DNA of 64,000 nt, taken from positions 1,364,001 to 1,428,000 of the forward strand of contig NZ_AP026763.1 of assembly GCF_026000435.1 (NCBI RefSeq), written 5' to 3'. This DNA comes from Vibrio sp. STUT-A11. GTDB taxonomy: Bacteria; Pseudomonadota; Gammaproteobacteria; Enterobacterales; Vibrionaceae. Shown here piece after piece: positions 25,347-35,490 of the stretch. Both the position numbers and the translations under genes were made by a program. Positions within the stretch are counted from its first letter, which is position 1. Every line of letters starts with the position of its first letter. The notes beneath the pieces are model-generated. The model was given only the letters and a program-made list of their open reading frames with translations. It was not told where the DNA came from and did no database searches.

Positions 25347-26357
25347 GTGAGAGTACTTGTCACAGGTGGTATGGGTTACATCGGCAGTCACACATGCGTT
25401 CAGATGATTGAGGCGGGCATGGAGCCCATCATTGTCGATAACTTGTGTAACGCCAAAACAGAAGTATTGAGCCGTATTGAAGCGCTAGCTGGCAAACTGC
25501 CAACGTTTTATCAAGGCGATATTCGTGATGAAGCGTTTTTGGATTCGGTATTCGCTGAGCATGATATCCAAGCGGTCATTCACTTTGCAGGTCTGAAAGC
25601 GGTAGGTGAGTCAGTCGTCAAGCCATTGGAATATTACGATAACAATGTCAATGGCTCATTGGTGTTGGCGCGTAGTATGCGTAAAGCGGGTGTGAAGAGC
25701 ATCGTATTCAGTTCCTCAGCAACCGTCTACGGCGATCCAGAAATCGTTCCGATCACAGAAGACTCACCAACAGGTGCAACCACTAACCCATACGGTCGTA
25801 GTAAATACATGGTGGAAGCGTGTTTGAGTGATTTGTTCAATGCTGAAAGCGATTGGAGCATCACTTTGCTGCGCTACTTTAATCCTGTTGGTGCGCATCC
25901 ATCAGGCACCATGGGCGAAGACCCGCAAGGCATTCCAAACAACTTGATGCCGTTTATTGCACAAGTCGCGGTTGGTCGTCGTGAAAAGCTCTCCGTATTT
26001 GGTAACGACTACCCAACGCCGGACGGTACAGGTGTGCGTGATTACGTCCATGTAATGGACCTGGCTGATGGCCACATTGCGGCACTGAAAGCTGTGGGGC
26101 AGAAAGCGGGCTTGCACACATACAACCTAGGGACAGGTAAAGGTTCTAGCGTACTTGAAATGGTGGAAGCTTTCGGTGCCGCCTGCGGTAAACCTGTGCC
26201 TTACGAATGGTGCCCGCGTCGTCCGGGTGATATCGCCGAATGTTGGGCGAGCACAGACAAGGCAGAGCGCGAGCTTGGTTGGAAAGCAACACGCAGCGTT
26301 GCTGAAATGACTGCCGATACTTGGAATTGGCAATCTAACAACCCACAAGGTTACTAA
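25347..26357 (+). CDS. galE: UDP-glucose 4-epimerase
   Basis: A 336-residue extended short-chain dehydrogenase. The NAD-binding VTGGMGYIGSHT is at residues 5-16, the catalytic Ser region FSSSATVYGDP and the Tyr-x-x-x-Lys pair (PYGRSKYMVE) are present, and the C-terminal GDIAECWAS matches GalE. It interconverts UDP-galactose and UDP-glucose in the Leloir pathway. The start is GTG (MRVLVTGG), preceded by GGAGAAG. It is the first gene of galETKM, with 55 bases before galT. The two operators upstream indicate control by a GalR-like repressor. Confidence 0.97.
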   Translation: MRVLVTGGMGYIGSHTCVQMIEAGMEPIIVDNLCNAKTEVLSRIEALAGKLPTFYQGDIRDEAFLDSVFAEHDIQAVIHFAGLKAVGESVVKPLEYYDNNVNGSLVLARSMRKAGVKSIVFSSSATVYGDPEIVPITEDSPTGATTNPYGRSKYMVEACLSDLFNAESDWSITLLRYFNPVGAHPSGTMGEDPQGIPNNLMPFIAQVAVGRREKLSVFGNDYPTPDGTGVRDYVHVMDLADGHIAALKAVGQKAGLHTYNLGTGKGSSVLEMVEAFGAACGKPVPYEWCPRRPGDIAECWASTDKAERELGWKATRSVAEMTADTWNWQSNNPQGY

Positions 26358-26412
26358 TTTTCATCCGGTGCAGTGCGTCGGACTAGTAAGAAGAATGAGT
26401 TGAGTAAGTAAA

Positions 26413-27465
26413 ATGTCGAACGTTGAATTTAACCCAGTGGATCACCCACACCGCCGTTACAACCCACTAACGGGTCAATGGATTTTAGTTTCACCACACC
26501 GTGCAAAACGTCCTTGGAGTGGGGCGGATGAGAAAGCTGCGATTGATGAGCTACCAAGCTACGATGAGAAGTGTTTCCTGTGTCCGACAAATGAGCGTAT
26601 CTCTGGCGATGTTAACCCAGATTATCAGGGCACGTACGTGTTTAATAACGATTTCGCTGCGCTGATGGTGGATTCACCAGATGCGCCAGAATCAGACAAC
26701 CCATTATTTAAAACCCAAGGTGTACGCGGTTTGAGCCGGGTGATTTGTTTCTCTCCTGACCACAGCAAAACCTTACCTGAACTACCGGTAGACAAAATTC
26801 GTGGCGTGATTGATACGTGGAACGAGCAAATTGAAGAGCTAGGTAAAGAGTATGTTTGGGTCCAAGCGTTTGAGAATAAGGGTGAAACCATGGGCTGTTC
26901 TCAGCCTCACCCACATGGTCAAATCTGGGCGAACAGTTTCTTACCAAATGAGATTGAACGCAAAGAGCAAAACCTAAAAGCGTACTACCAGAAACACGGT
27001 AGCAATCTACTGGTGGATTACGTGCAGGCAGAGCTAAAAGATGGCTCCCGTATCGTCGTTGAAACCGAGCATTGGTTGGCGGTTGTCCCATACTGGGCAG
27101 CGTGGCCATTCGAAACCATGCTACTACCCAAAACACACATCCGCCGTATGAGCGAGTTAAGTGATGAGCAGCGTGATGACTTGGCGGTAGCGATCAAAAA
27201 GCTAACCAGCCGTTATGACAATTTATTCCAATGTTCTTTCCCTTACTCAATGGGTTGGCACTACGCCCCTTTCTTTGAACAAGGCACAGATATCGACCAT
27301 TGGCAGCTTCACGCATTGTTCTACCCGCCACTTTTACGTAGCGCGACGGTTCGTAAGTTTATGGTGGGTTACGAAATGCTGGCCGAAAGCCAACGCGACT
27401 TAACCGCAGAGCAAGCTGCGCAGCGTCTGCGTGATGTCAGTGACTTGCACTACAAAGAACAATAA
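26413..27465 (+). CDS. galT: Galactose-1-phosphate uridylyltransferase
   Basis: A 350-residue class I GalT. The active site HPHGQIW (the nucleophilic His is the second of the H-P-H motif) and N-terminal HPHRRYNPLTGQWILVSPHR are characteristic; FENKGETMGCSQPHPHGQ covers the substrate loop. Cysteines suited to zinc binding (CFLCP) are present. It transfers UMP from UDP-glucose to galactose-1-phosphate, giving UDP-galactose for GalE. It sits 55 bp after galE and 112 bp before galK. Confidence 0.97.
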   Translation: MSNVEFNPVDHPHRRYNPLTGQWILVSPHRAKRPWSGADEKAAIDELPSYDEKCFLCPTNERISGDVNPDYQGTYVFNNDFAALMVDSPDAPESDNPLFKTQGVRGLSRVICFSPDHSKTLPELPVDKIRGVIDTWNEQIEELGKEYVWVQAFENKGETMGCSQPHPHGQIWANSFLPNEIERKEQNLKAYYQKHGSNLLVDYVQAELKDGSRIVVETEHWLAVVPYWAAWPFETMLLPKTHIRRMSELSDEQRDDLAVAIKKLTSRYDNLFQCSFPYSMGWHYAPFFEQGTDIDHWQLHALFYPPLLRSATVRKFMVGYEMLAESQRDLTAEQAAQRLRDVSDLHYKEQ

Positions 27466-27495
27466 GCCCTCAAATTTAGGCTGATAACGAACAAC

Positions 27496-27544
27496 GGGAT
27501 AGCGCGACGATATAGATAAAAAGTTAGGTTCAGCGCGTTATCCC
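27496..27544 (+). other. Inverted repeat between galT and galK
   Basis: GGGATAGCGCG (27496-27506) pairs with CGCGTTATCCC (27534-27544), 10 of 11 positions matching plus one wobble, around a 27-base loop. No T run follows. It could stabilise mRNA or adjust galK expression relative to galET. Confidence 0.4.
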
Positions 27545-27577
27545 AACATTAACTTTAAGTTTTAAGAGTACGTCCCT

Positions 27578-28738
27578 ATGTCTGATTTAATCCAAAATGT
27601 GAAAGCGTCTTTTGAGAAAGTGCTAGGCTATGCGCCAAGCCACATTATCCAAGCGCCTGGTCGTGTAAACCTGATTGGTGAACACACCGACTACAACGAT
27701 GGTTTTGTACTGCCATGTGCAATTAACTATCAGACGGTTGTTGCGGCAGCAAAGCGTGAAGACAACCTAGTACGCGTGGTATCGGTTGATTACGATAACG
27801 CGGTTGATGAATTCGATATCACTCAAGAAATCACATTCCAAGAAGACAAAATGTGGGCAAACTACATTCGCGGTGTCGTGAAGTGTCTGTTGGCTCGTGG
27901 CTACCAGTTTACCGGTGCTGATATCTCTGTCAGCGGCAATGTCCCTCAAGGTGCGGGGTTGAGCTCATCAGCGGCACTGGAAGTCGTGATTGGTCAGACG
28001 TTCAAAGTGCTCTTCAACCTGGAAATAAGCCAGGCGGAAATCGCATTAAATGGTCAGCAAGCCGAGAACGAATTTGTTGGTTGTAACTGCGGCATCATGG
28101 ATCAAATGATTTCGGCAGAAGGCCGTGAAAACCACGCCATGTTATTGGACTGCCGCAGCCTGGAAACACAAGCGGTTTCTATGCCTGAGGACATGGCAGT
28201 CGTGATCATCAACTCGAATAAAAAACGTGGCTTGGTAGACAGCGAATACAACACTCGCCGTCAGCAGTGTGAAGAAGCGGCGCGAATCTTTGGCGTTAAA
28301 GCTCTGCGTGATGTCACCATTGAGCAGTTCAACGAGAAAGTCTCTGAGTTGGATGAAATGGTGGCAAAACGTGCGCGTCATGTGATCACCGAAAACGACC
28401 GCACAGTCGAAGCGGCAAAAGCGCTCCGTTCGCATGATATTAAACGCATGGGTGAACTGATGGCTCAGTCGCATACATCAATGCGTGATGATTTCGAAAT
28501 TACCGTCAAAGAAATCGACACCTTAGTTGAGATGGTGAAAGAGGTGATTGGCGAAGAAGGAGGTGTGCGCATGACCGGCGGTGGCTTCGGTGGTTGTATT
28601 GTGGCGTTGGTTCCACCTGCATTAGTGGATGAAGTGAAATCGACGGTAGAAGCTAAATATGAAGCTGCGACAGGTTTAACAGCGTCGATTTATGTTTGTA
28701 AAGCCCAGGATGGCGCAGGTCTGATCGAAGCGTTGTAA
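27578..28738 (+). CDS. galK: Galactokinase
   Basis: A 386-residue GHMP kinase. The galactokinase signature APGRVNLIGEHTDYNDGFVL is near residue 25-44, the GHMP ATP-binding loop is VPQGAGLSSSAALE, and the C-terminal RMTGGGFGGCIVAL is the third GHMP motif. It phosphorylates alpha-D-galactose to galactose-1-phosphate, the substrate of GalT. It ends 9 bases before galM, so these two are tightly coupled. Confidence 0.97.
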   Translation: MSDLIQNVKASFEKVLGYAPSHIIQAPGRVNLIGEHTDYNDGFVLPCAINYQTVVAAAKREDNLVRVVSVDYDNAVDEFDITQEITFQEDKMWANYIRGVVKCLLARGYQFTGADISVSGNVPQGAGLSSSAALEVVIGQTFKVLFNLEISQAEIALNGQQAENEFVGCNCGIMDQMISAEGRENHAMLLDCRSLETQAVSMPEDMAVVIINSNKKRGLVDSEYNTRRQQCEEAARIFGVKALRDVTIEQFNEKVSELDEMVAKRARHVITENDRTVEAAKALRSHDIKRMGELMAQSHTSMRDDFEITVKEIDTLVEMVKEVIGEEGGVRMTGGGFGGCIVALVPPALVDEVKSTVEAKYEAATGLTASIYVCKAQDGAGLIEAL

Positions 28739-28747
28739 GGGCAGGCG

Positions 28748-29812
28748 ATGAAAGAATATTTTGAACAATTAGAACAAGCGATGATTCAAACGCCATCGTT
28801 TGACGGTCAAGCGGCGAATCTGCTCCAGCTTACTAATGCAAATGGTATGACGGCATCGTTTATGGATATTGGTGCGACTTGGTTGAGTTGCACGCTGCCG
28901 TTAGATGGTGAACACCGTGAAGTGCTATTGCGCTCGCCAAATATGGCAGAACACATGAAGCAAGACGCCTATTTTGGTGCCATCGTCGGTCGTTTTGCCA
29001 ACCGTATTGCAAATGGTCGATTTGAGATCGATGGAGAGCATTATCAACTTGGTATTAATAACGGTGAAAACTCGCTCCACGGAGGCTTGGATGGGTTCGA
29101 TAAACGCCGTTGGAAGATTGCCGAACAAAGTGATCGACAAGTTGTTTTTACGCTTCGATCGCCTGATGGTGACCAAGGTTATCCTGGCAATCTCGATGTC
29201 AAAGTCACATACACGTTAACCGATGAGAATGAACTCGTTATTGCCTATGAAGCGAATACCGATAAAACCTCTCCGGTGAATTTAACTAACCACGCTTACT
29301 TTAACTTGGCGGGCGAGGCGAGCAACGCGAAAAGTTTGGACCATACGTTGCAGCTTAGTGCAGAGCATTACTTGCCAACGGATGCGGGTTTAATTCCTAC
29401 GGGTGAACAAAAACCTGTCTCTGGTACCAGTTTTGATTTCACCGAGCCAAAACTTATTGGCCAGGCATTTCTTAGCGAGCAGGATCAGAAAAACGCGGGT
29501 GGCTACGATCACGCCTTTGTGTTCAAGCCTAAAGTGACCGATTGTGTGTCTGTTGCCGCGGTTCTTATTGCACCCAAAGAAGATGTGGTGATGAAGGTCA
29601 AAACCACTAAACCAGCCATACAGTTCTATTCTGGAAACTTTTTAGCAGGTGTGCCGGGCGCAAGCAAAACTTACGCGCTTTATGACGGCCTTGCCTTGGA
29701 AACGCAATACTTTCCTGATGGACCAAATAAACCAGAATGGGGACTCAACAGTGGGGTGTTGAGCTCAGGGGATTGCTATCAGCATCGAACCGTGTATCAG
29801 TTTGAATTTTAG
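28748..29812 (+). CDS. galM: Aldose 1-epimerase (mutarotase)
   Basis: A 354-residue GalM. The catalytic pieces are present: GRFANRIANGRF, the His in NSLHGGLDGFDKR, the His in LTNHAYFNLAGE and the C-terminal ALETQYFPDGPN with the catalytic Glu. It converts beta-galactose, such as that released by beta-galactosidase, to the alpha form used by GalK. Last gene of galETKM; a strong terminator follows 11 bases later. Confidence 0.96.
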   Translation: MKEYFEQLEQAMIQTPSFDGQAANLLQLTNANGMTASFMDIGATWLSCTLPLDGEHREVLLRSPNMAEHMKQDAYFGAIVGRFANRIANGRFEIDGEHYQLGINNGENSLHGGLDGFDKRRWKIAEQSDRQVVFTLRSPDGDQGYPGNLDVKVTYTLTDENELVIAYEANTDKTSPVNLTNHAYFNLAGEASNAKSLDHTLQLSAEHYLPTDAGLIPTGEQKPVSGTSFDFTEPKLIGQAFLSEQDQKNAGGYDHAFVFKPKVTDCVSVAAVLIAPKEDVVMKVKTTKPAIQFYSGNFLAGVPGASKTYALYDGLALETQYFPDGPNKPEWGLNSGVLSSGDCYQHRTVYQFEF

Positions 29813-29823
29813 ATAGCATTTTT

Positions 29824-29849
29824 GGTGGGCTCTATGCCCACCTTTTTTT
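29824..29849 (+). terminator. Rho-independent terminator after galM
   Basis: GGTGGGC-TCTAT-GCCCACC followed by T7; ends the galETKM transcript. Confidence 0.92.
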
Positions 29850-29876
29850 GATTCCTAGTCAATCGGATACAGATAA

Positions 29877-30875
29877 TCAACAACGCTCAACAGAATTTCT
29901 GCGCACTAATGTTGGGCTGAAAATAATAGTTTCATCTTCAACCTGTTCATCACGTGACAGTGCTAAAGCTAAGCGGGCAGCACGTTCAGCCATCATCTCG
30001 ATTGGATAGCGAACTGTGGTGAGGCGAGGATGAACAAAGCGTGCAATTAAGCCATCATCAAACCCCACCATCGATATCTTACTGGGTACTTCAATGCCGT
30101 TTTGATCTAATGCTGACAACGCACCCGCTGCCATATAGTCGTTGTAGGCGACAACGCCAGTCATCTCCAAAGATTTGGTTAACAGATTCGTCATCGCAAC
30201 TTCACCGCCATCACTGTTTGGCTCACCGTACTCGATATAATTTTTTGATAGCTCAATGCCATGTTCTTTTAGTGCATCCAGATAACCTTGCAGGCGTTCA
30301 TCTGTATCTTCAATATCCTGAGCAGAGGTGATACAAGCTATTTTTCGATGCCCGTGACGAATCAAATATTCCGTTGCTAAGAATGCGCCTTTGCGGTTAT
30401 CAAGGGAAATACAACGACTGGCTAACTCGGGAATATGCCGATTGATCAGCACCATGCCTTTTACCTCTTTGGCGTAACCAATCAGTTCTTTATCAGACAG
30501 TCCTTTGGAGTGGATGACGATTGCATCACAACGACTATTGATTAGCAATTCCAGGGCTTGGCGCTCATCTTCAGGATTGTGGTAACCGTTACCAATAAGG
30601 ATATGTTTGCCATTTTCACGCGCGACGTTATCGACTGATTTGACCAGTGTGCCGAAGAATGGGTCGGACACATCACTGACTAAAACACCCATCGTCTCAG
30701 TGCTTTGGCTTACCAGTGCACGGGCTGCTGCATTGGGTCGGTAGCCTAACTTGCCCATCGCTTTGGTCACTGCATCGATTGATGATTGACTTGCTTTAGG
30801 TGACTTGTTTAACACACGTGAAACGGTTGCGACCGAAACTCGTGCTTCTTTCGCCACATCCTTAATCGTTGCCAT
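29877..30875 (-). CDS. galR: LacI-family regulator, GalR-like
   Basis: A 332-residue LacI/GalR protein. The N-terminal HTH and hinge read ATIKDVAKEARVSVATVSRV; the periplasmic-binding-protein-like core follows (GVLVSDVSDPFFGTLVK, VVAYNDYMAAGALSAL, RLTTVRYPIEMMAERA). It converges on galM and is about 60 per cent similar by eye to the neighbouring regulator at 31133. From its position beside galETKM and the GTGGTAACG operators there, it is likely the galactose repressor/isorepressor. A GTGGTAGCGTTTACAT site at 31005 upstream of its own gene suggests autoregulation. Which paralogue binds which operator is inference. Confidence 0.85.
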   Translation of the reverse strand: MATIKDVAKEARVSVATVSRVLNKSPKASQSSIDAVTKAMGKLGYRPNAAARALVSQSTETMGVLVSDVSDPFFGTLVKSVDNVARENGKHILIGNGYHNPEDERQALELLINSRCDAIVIHSKGLSDKELIGYAKEVKGMVLINRHIPELASRCISLDNRKGAFLATEYLIRHGHRKIACITSAQDIEDTDERLQGYLDALKEHGIELSKNYIEYGEPNSDGGEVAMTNLLTKSLEMTGVVAYNDYMAAGALSALDQNGIEVPSKISMVGFDDGLIARFVHPRLTTVRYPIEMMAERAARLALALSRDEQVEDETIIFSPTLVRRNSVERC

Positions 30876-31004
30876 ATAGAACCTTTAGTGGTTAAAAATT
30901 TTAACTGGAAGTATGAAACCCCGTTATGTAACAACTTAAATTAACCAGTAGGTTTGGGTTGTAAGCTTTGGATTTTATCACTTATATTTTAAATAGCTAA
31001 TATT

Positions 31005-31020
31005 GTGGTAGCGTTTACAT
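31005..31020. promoter_or_regulatory. LacI/GalR-type operator upstream of galR-like gene
   Basis: GTGGTAGCGTTTACAT, 130 bp before the start of the minus-strand regulator gene; same TGGTA half-site as the two galE operators. Confidence 0.55.
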
Positions 31021-31132
31021 TATAGTGTCGGTGAAAAATAAATCTTGATCACTTTTCAGGTATATGAGGTCATGTTAGGTAGAGATAAGTACGAAAAACA
31101 GTGATCAACATTGATGAAATTGCTCGGTGATA

Positions 31133-32140
31133 TTAGCTCTCTATACAGCTTACAGAAGAGCGCTTCACTAATATTGGTATAAACAGTTTAAATTCTGTAC
31201 TTTCTATGGATTCCTTGTTGATTAACTTCAGCGAAAGCTTTACAGCTTCGTTTGCCATAACCTGAATCGGGTAACGGATAGTCGTAAGGCGAGGGTATAT
31301 GTAACGCGCGATGTGACCATCATCGAAACCAATTACAGACATATCTTCGGGGATGCAAATGCCATTCTCTTGTAGCAGAGTCATACAGCCTGCAGCCATG
31401 TAATCGTTGTAGGTAGCGACGGCAGTGATTGGAAGGTTCTTCGCTACTAGATTCACCATGGCTTGCTCACCACCGGTTTCATCGGGTTCGCCATATTCAA
31501 TATATTCTTCACGGATTTCGAGGCCATTGTCACGCAGAGCGTCCAGATAACCTTCTCGTCTGTCGCGAGCATCTTCAATATCGTGACTGGAGCAAATGTA
31601 GCCGATATGCCTGTGACCATTACGAATCAAATGCTCGGTAGCGATGTAAGAGCCTTTACGGTTATCTAATGCAATACAGCGAGAGGCAATCTCCGGAACA
31701 ATACGGTTGATTAACACCATACCCGGAATTTCCTTTGCTAACTTGCAGAGCTCTGAGTCGCTCATCCCTTTACTGTGAACGACTAAAGACTCACATTGGC
31801 TGTTAATCAGCAAGTTTATTGCGTTCCGCTCTTTGGTCGCATCGTGATAGCCACTGCCGATGAGAAGTTGTTTTTCTTGTTCACTAGCGATGGTATCGAT
31901 GGCTTTAACCATCGTGCCAAAGAAAGGGGCGGAAACGTCGTTGACTAACACACCAATCGCATTCGAAGATTTACTGACCAAAGCTCGAGCATTGGCATTC
32001 GGACGATAACCCAGTTTTTCCATTGCTTCTTTCACTGCAACAATGGCAGCTTCACTGGTGTGAGGGGCGTTATTTATAACGCGTGATGCGGTAGCAATCG
32101 AAACACCGGCTTCTTTTGCGACGTCTTTAATGGTAGCCAT
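31133..32140 (-). CDS. LacI-family regulator, second paralogue
   Basis: A 335-residue LacI-family protein: HTH ATIKDVAKEAGVSIATASRV, core GVLVNDVSAPFFGTMVK, VATYNDYMAAGCMTLL and RLTTIRYPIQVMANEA. The recognition helix differs from its neighbour (IATASRVIN versus VATVSRVLN), at the residues that set operator choice in this family, which fits two operator classes in the region. It lies between galR and lacZ, in the same direction; lacZ has its own terminator upstream, so this gene is transcribed separately. Likely controls lamB-malM-lacZ and the alpha-galactosidase and symporter genes, by inference from operators. Confidence 0.85.
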   Translation of the reverse strand: MATIKDVAKEAGVSIATASRVINNAPHTSEAAIVAVKEAMEKLGYRPNANARALVSKSSNAIGVLVNDVSAPFFGTMVKAIDTIASEQEKQLLIGSGYHDATKERNAINLLINSQCESLVVHSKGMSDSELCKLAKEIPGMVLINRIVPEIASRCIALDNRKGSYIATEHLIRNGHRHIGYICSSHDIEDARDRREGYLDALRDNGLEIREEYIEYGEPDETGGEQAMVNLVAKNLPITAVATYNDYMAAGCMTLLQENGICIPEDMSVIGFDDGHIARYIYPRLTTIRYPIQVMANEAVKLSLKLINKESIESTEFKLFIPILVKRSSVSCIES

Positions 32141-32261
32141 AGGGAACTCAGAATCTTTAATTTCAGCTATTTAACTATGAAGGCAGTAGGAACTCAATTA
32201 GTGAGATAAGAATAGTGACGGTGTTTCAAGGTTTTGTACTCATTATGGGTTTATTTGAATA

Positions 32262-32291
32262 AAAAATCCCCAAACCGGAGTTTGGGGATTG
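32262..32291 (-). terminator. Rho-independent terminator after lacZ
   Basis: On the minus strand AATCCCCAAAC-TCCG-GTTTGGGGATT followed by T run; ends lamB-malM-lacZ transcription before the regulator gene. Confidence 0.92.
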
Positions 32292-32318
32292 AAATGATAA
32301 AGGGTCTAGCTCGCCTTA

Positions 32319-35300
32319 CTAAGCGGGCTGAAACGATACTCGGTATGCATAGTGATTGTCAGTAAGCTGGAATTCCTTATGTACGCTCGGACTCCAAGAG
32401 TCATCACCACCTACACCCATATGCTGATGATCCAGACGCAGATAAACCTTTTCTTCTTTGTCTATCTCATTGGTGTGCTTCGCTTCTGCCAAAGCGTGCT
32501 GTGCATATTGGCTAACGCTAAATTGGAAATCACCAGAAATGCTCAGCTCGTTAATTTCTAAATTCCGGGTACCACAGCGCAAGCCACTGTCGGTAGGGAA
32601 GATGTAAGGTGTGTGCATTTGGTCCAATGTTTGAGTGTGCAGACCGAATCGCGCAGCAGATAAACGATCCGGATAGTTCTCAAACGGACCTAAACCCTGC
32701 CACGTTACCGTGGTATTTTGCTCTTGTAGTGGTAATTGCATTTCCAAACCAATACGTGGCATAGGCGGTAAGTTATCCGCTAGTTTAACCTCAACGTCGA
32801 GTTGCATTTTGCCATCATTGTTTAGGGTATGAACCCAGGTTGTGATAGCCTGCACGTCTCCATTGAAGTGGTAGGCATAGATAGAGGTCACTTGTACGGC
32901 CTGCTCAAGTGTCTCGCTTTGGCAGGAGACACATTCACGTTCCCACTGACCAATACCAGCCATGTCCCATCGGCATATCCAAGCGTTAGGATCGACGTTG
33001 TCAACTTCACTGACGCCAATGTCGTTATCCAGCGGAGCACGGAAGAAGTTGTCTTGCGGCGCTGCCAGCATCTGCGCTTTGCCTTCTACTTGCCAATCAA
33101 CCAGTAAGCCAGTGTGGCGATCCCAGCGCCATTGATACTTCTCGTCTAAGCTAACCACCAAAATTGCGTTATCTTGTTGAATCAAAGACGGAATTAGTTT
33201 GGGTTCCAGTTTAGGTATCACCAGACCCGCGTAGTTACGCACAGAAAATTGTTCTGTCGCGCAAACATGACCCGCAGGAGCCCATGGTGTCTCTTTGATT
33301 AAGGTAATGTCCGTGTTTAAGTGATACACAGCGCCTGCTTTTGGTTTGAAGCTTAGTTCGATTTCCAACAGGGCTTGGCTATTGGCTTCGATATCAAGCT
33401 GTGCTGAGCCAGACTGAATCACTTTGCCGTCTTCCAATAGTGACCAGTTCAGCTGTTCATTATCTGTGGAGCGGAAAAGGTTTTCATTGTTGACTAGCAG
33501 ATTACAACGCTCTTTTGTTTGCTCTTGGAGAGACACTGTGATCATGCGCTGGCAATATTTTGCTTCTTCTAATGTTGGATGCACGGTGCGATCAGGGAAT
33601 ATCAGCCCGTTAATACAAAACTGGCGGTCATTAATTTCATCGCCGAAGTCACCGCCGTATGCCCAGAAGTGCTTGCCATTTTCATCCCATTGACTCAAAC
33701 CCTGGTCTACCCAATCCCAGATGAAGCCGCCTTGTAGGCGAGGAAACTCGCGGAAAGCATCCCAGTATTCGTTAAAGCTACCTAAACTGTTGCCCATCGC
33801 ATGAGCGTATTCACACAAGATAAGAGGACGTGTTTCATTTGGTAATGAAATCCATTTTTTGATCGGCCACTTAGGTACCGCTTCGTCTTCGATTACCGTA
33901 TTAACACGTGCATACATTGGCGCAATGATGTCGGTAGCCGTAGTATTTGAGCCGCCACCTTCGTACTGGATAGGACGTGATGGGTCGTAGTTTTTAGACC
34001 AGGCGTACATGGCGTTATGGTTGCTGCCATGACCAGATTCATTACCCAAAGACCAGATAATGATAGATGCGTGGTTCTTATCGCGCATGACCATTTGCGT
34101 GTAGCGGCTCATATAGGCGTTTGCCCACTGAGGATCGCTCGACAGGCGGTTCATCGGCTGCATGCCATGAGTCTCAATGTTTGCTTCATCACACACATAT
34201 AAGCCGTATTGGTCACACAACTCGTACCAACGAGGGTGGTTCGGGTAGTGGGAAGTACGCACCGCATTAAAGTTATGCTGTTTCATTAAACAGATGTCGC
34301 GAACCATGTCTTCCTCGGTCATCACATGTCCGAGCTCTGGGTGATGTTCATGGCGGTTCACGCCGCGAATCAACAGTGGTTGACCATTTAACTTCAGTTG
34401 CCCATCGGTGATCTCAACTTTACGGAAACCAACCTGGTAGGCTTCGCTTTCCAGATGTGTGCCGTTTTCGTCCAGTAGAGAGACAACAAGGCGATATAGG
34501 TTTGGTGTTTCTGCTGTCCACTTTTGCGGATCATTAACGTGCAGGGTTTGAAACACAACGTCATTCCATGAACCGCGCTCGTCAATCCGGCGATTATTTG
34601 GCGTGTCGATACGAGGTTTCGTGACGGCTTGCTCGCCATCAAATAACTGAACCTGAACTTGGTATGTGTCTGGCGCTGAAATATGGGTCACGACAGACAA
34701 AGAACCATCGCGATAGCAGGCGTCCAGATCCGGAGTGATGAACACATCTTCAATACAGTGTTGTGGTTTAGCTAATAAAGTCACATCGCGGAAAATACCG
34801 CTTAACCACCACATATCCTGATCTTCTAAGTAACTGCCATCACTCCAGCGGATCACCATGACTGCGAGACTATTCTCTCCTGAGACCAAATGAGGTGTGA
34901 GGTCGAATTCAGCTGGAAGGCGGCTATCTTGGCTGTAGCCAACCCATTTACCGTTACACCATAAATGGAAAGCTGAGTTAACGCCGTCAAAAATGATGCG
35001 TTGTGTATTTGTCAGTTCTTCGTCAGTAAGAGAAATCGTTGTGCGGTAACATCCGGTTGGGTTGTCTGCTGGTACAAACGGAGGTTTCACCTCAAATGGA
35101 TATTTGACGTTGGCGTAAATAGGCTTGTCGTAACCTTGCATCTGCCAGTTTGAAGGAACAGTAATGTCATCCCAATGGGTATCATTGAAGTGTGTTTCGA
35201 TGAACTCACCGTCGACCTGCTCTGGCGCTTCGAACAGCTTAAACTTCCACTGACCATTGAGAGATTGTCGCTGAGCTTGAATATCGTCACGGGCATGGTC

Positions 35301-35408
35301 AATATTGCGATAGCTAGAAAGCGGACTATGTGCTTTCATGCAGTGAATGTTCACTGATTGTGGGTTTTCCCAATCGCGTCGTTGAATAATATCTGAAAAT
35401 GCCATCAT
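32319..35408 (-). CDS. lacZ: Beta-galactosidase (GH2)
   Basis: A 1029-residue GH2 enzyme of E. coli LacZ type (1024 residues). The acid/base Glu is in IIWSLGNESGHG, the nucleophile Glu in LILCEYAHAMGNS, and the sugar-binding NGQPLLIRGVNRHEHHPELG and DNDIG-type DNFFRAPLDNDIG blocks are present. It hydrolyses lactose to glucose and galactose, the latter entering galETKM. Two adjacent ATG codons could serve as start (35408 or 35405). It is the last gene of a minus-strand set lamB-malM-lacZ, 82 bp after malM. No signal peptide: cytoplasmic. Confidence 0.96.
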   Translation of the reverse strand: MMAFSDIIQRRDWENPQSVNIHCMKAHSPLSSYRNIDHARDDIQAQRQSLNGQWKFKLFEAPEQVDGEFIETHFNDTHWDDITVPSNWQMQGYDKPIYANVKYPFEVKPPFVPADNPTGCYRTTISLTDEELTNTQRIIFDGVNSAFHLWCNGKWVGYSQDSRLPAEFDLTPHLVSGENSLAVMVIRWSDGSYLEDQDMWWLSGIFRDVTLLAKPQHCIEDVFITPDLDACYRDGSLSVVTHISAPDTYQVQVQLFDGEQAVTKPRIDTPNNRRIDERGSWNDVVFQTLHVNDPQKWTAETPNLYRLVVSLLDENGTHLESEAYQVGFRKVEITDGQLKLNGQPLLIRGVNRHEHHPELGHVMTEEDMVRDICLMKQHNFNAVRTSHYPNHPRWYELCDQYGLYVCDEANIETHGMQPMNRLSSDPQWANAYMSRYTQMVMRDKNHASIIIWSLGNESGHGSNHNAMYAWSKNYDPSRPIQYEGGGSNTTATDIIAPMYARVNTVIEDEAVPKWPIKKWISLPNETRPLILCEYAHAMGNSLGSFNEYWDAFREFPRLQGGFIWDWVDQGLSQWDENGKHFWAYGGDFGDEINDRQFCINGLIFPDRTVHPTLEEAKYCQRMITVSLQEQTKERCNLLVNNENLFRSTDNEQLNWSLLEDGKVIQSGSAQLDIEANSQALLEIELSFKPKAGAVYHLNTDITLIKETPWAPAGHVCATEQFSVRNYAGLVIPKLEPKLIPSLIQQDNAILVVSLDEKYQWRWDRHTGLLVDWQVEGKAQMLAAPQDNFFRAPLDNDIGVSEVDNVDPNAWICRWDMAGIGQWERECVSCQSETLEQAVQVTSIYAYHFNGDVQAITTWVHTLNNDGKMQLDVEVKLADNLPPMPRIGLEMQLPLQEQNTTVTWQGLGPFENYPDRLSAARFGLHTQTLDQMHTPYIFPTDSGLRCGTRNLEINELSISGDFQFSVSQYAQHALAEAKHTNEIDKEEKVYLRLDHQHMGVGGDDSWSPSVHKEFQLTDNHYAYRVSFQPA

Positions 35409-35490
35409 GTTTCCTACTTAATTTTTTATAACTAATCTTGTTTCACTACGTCCATCACGCGCGTAATGATAAATCTCTGTATTTGTCTCG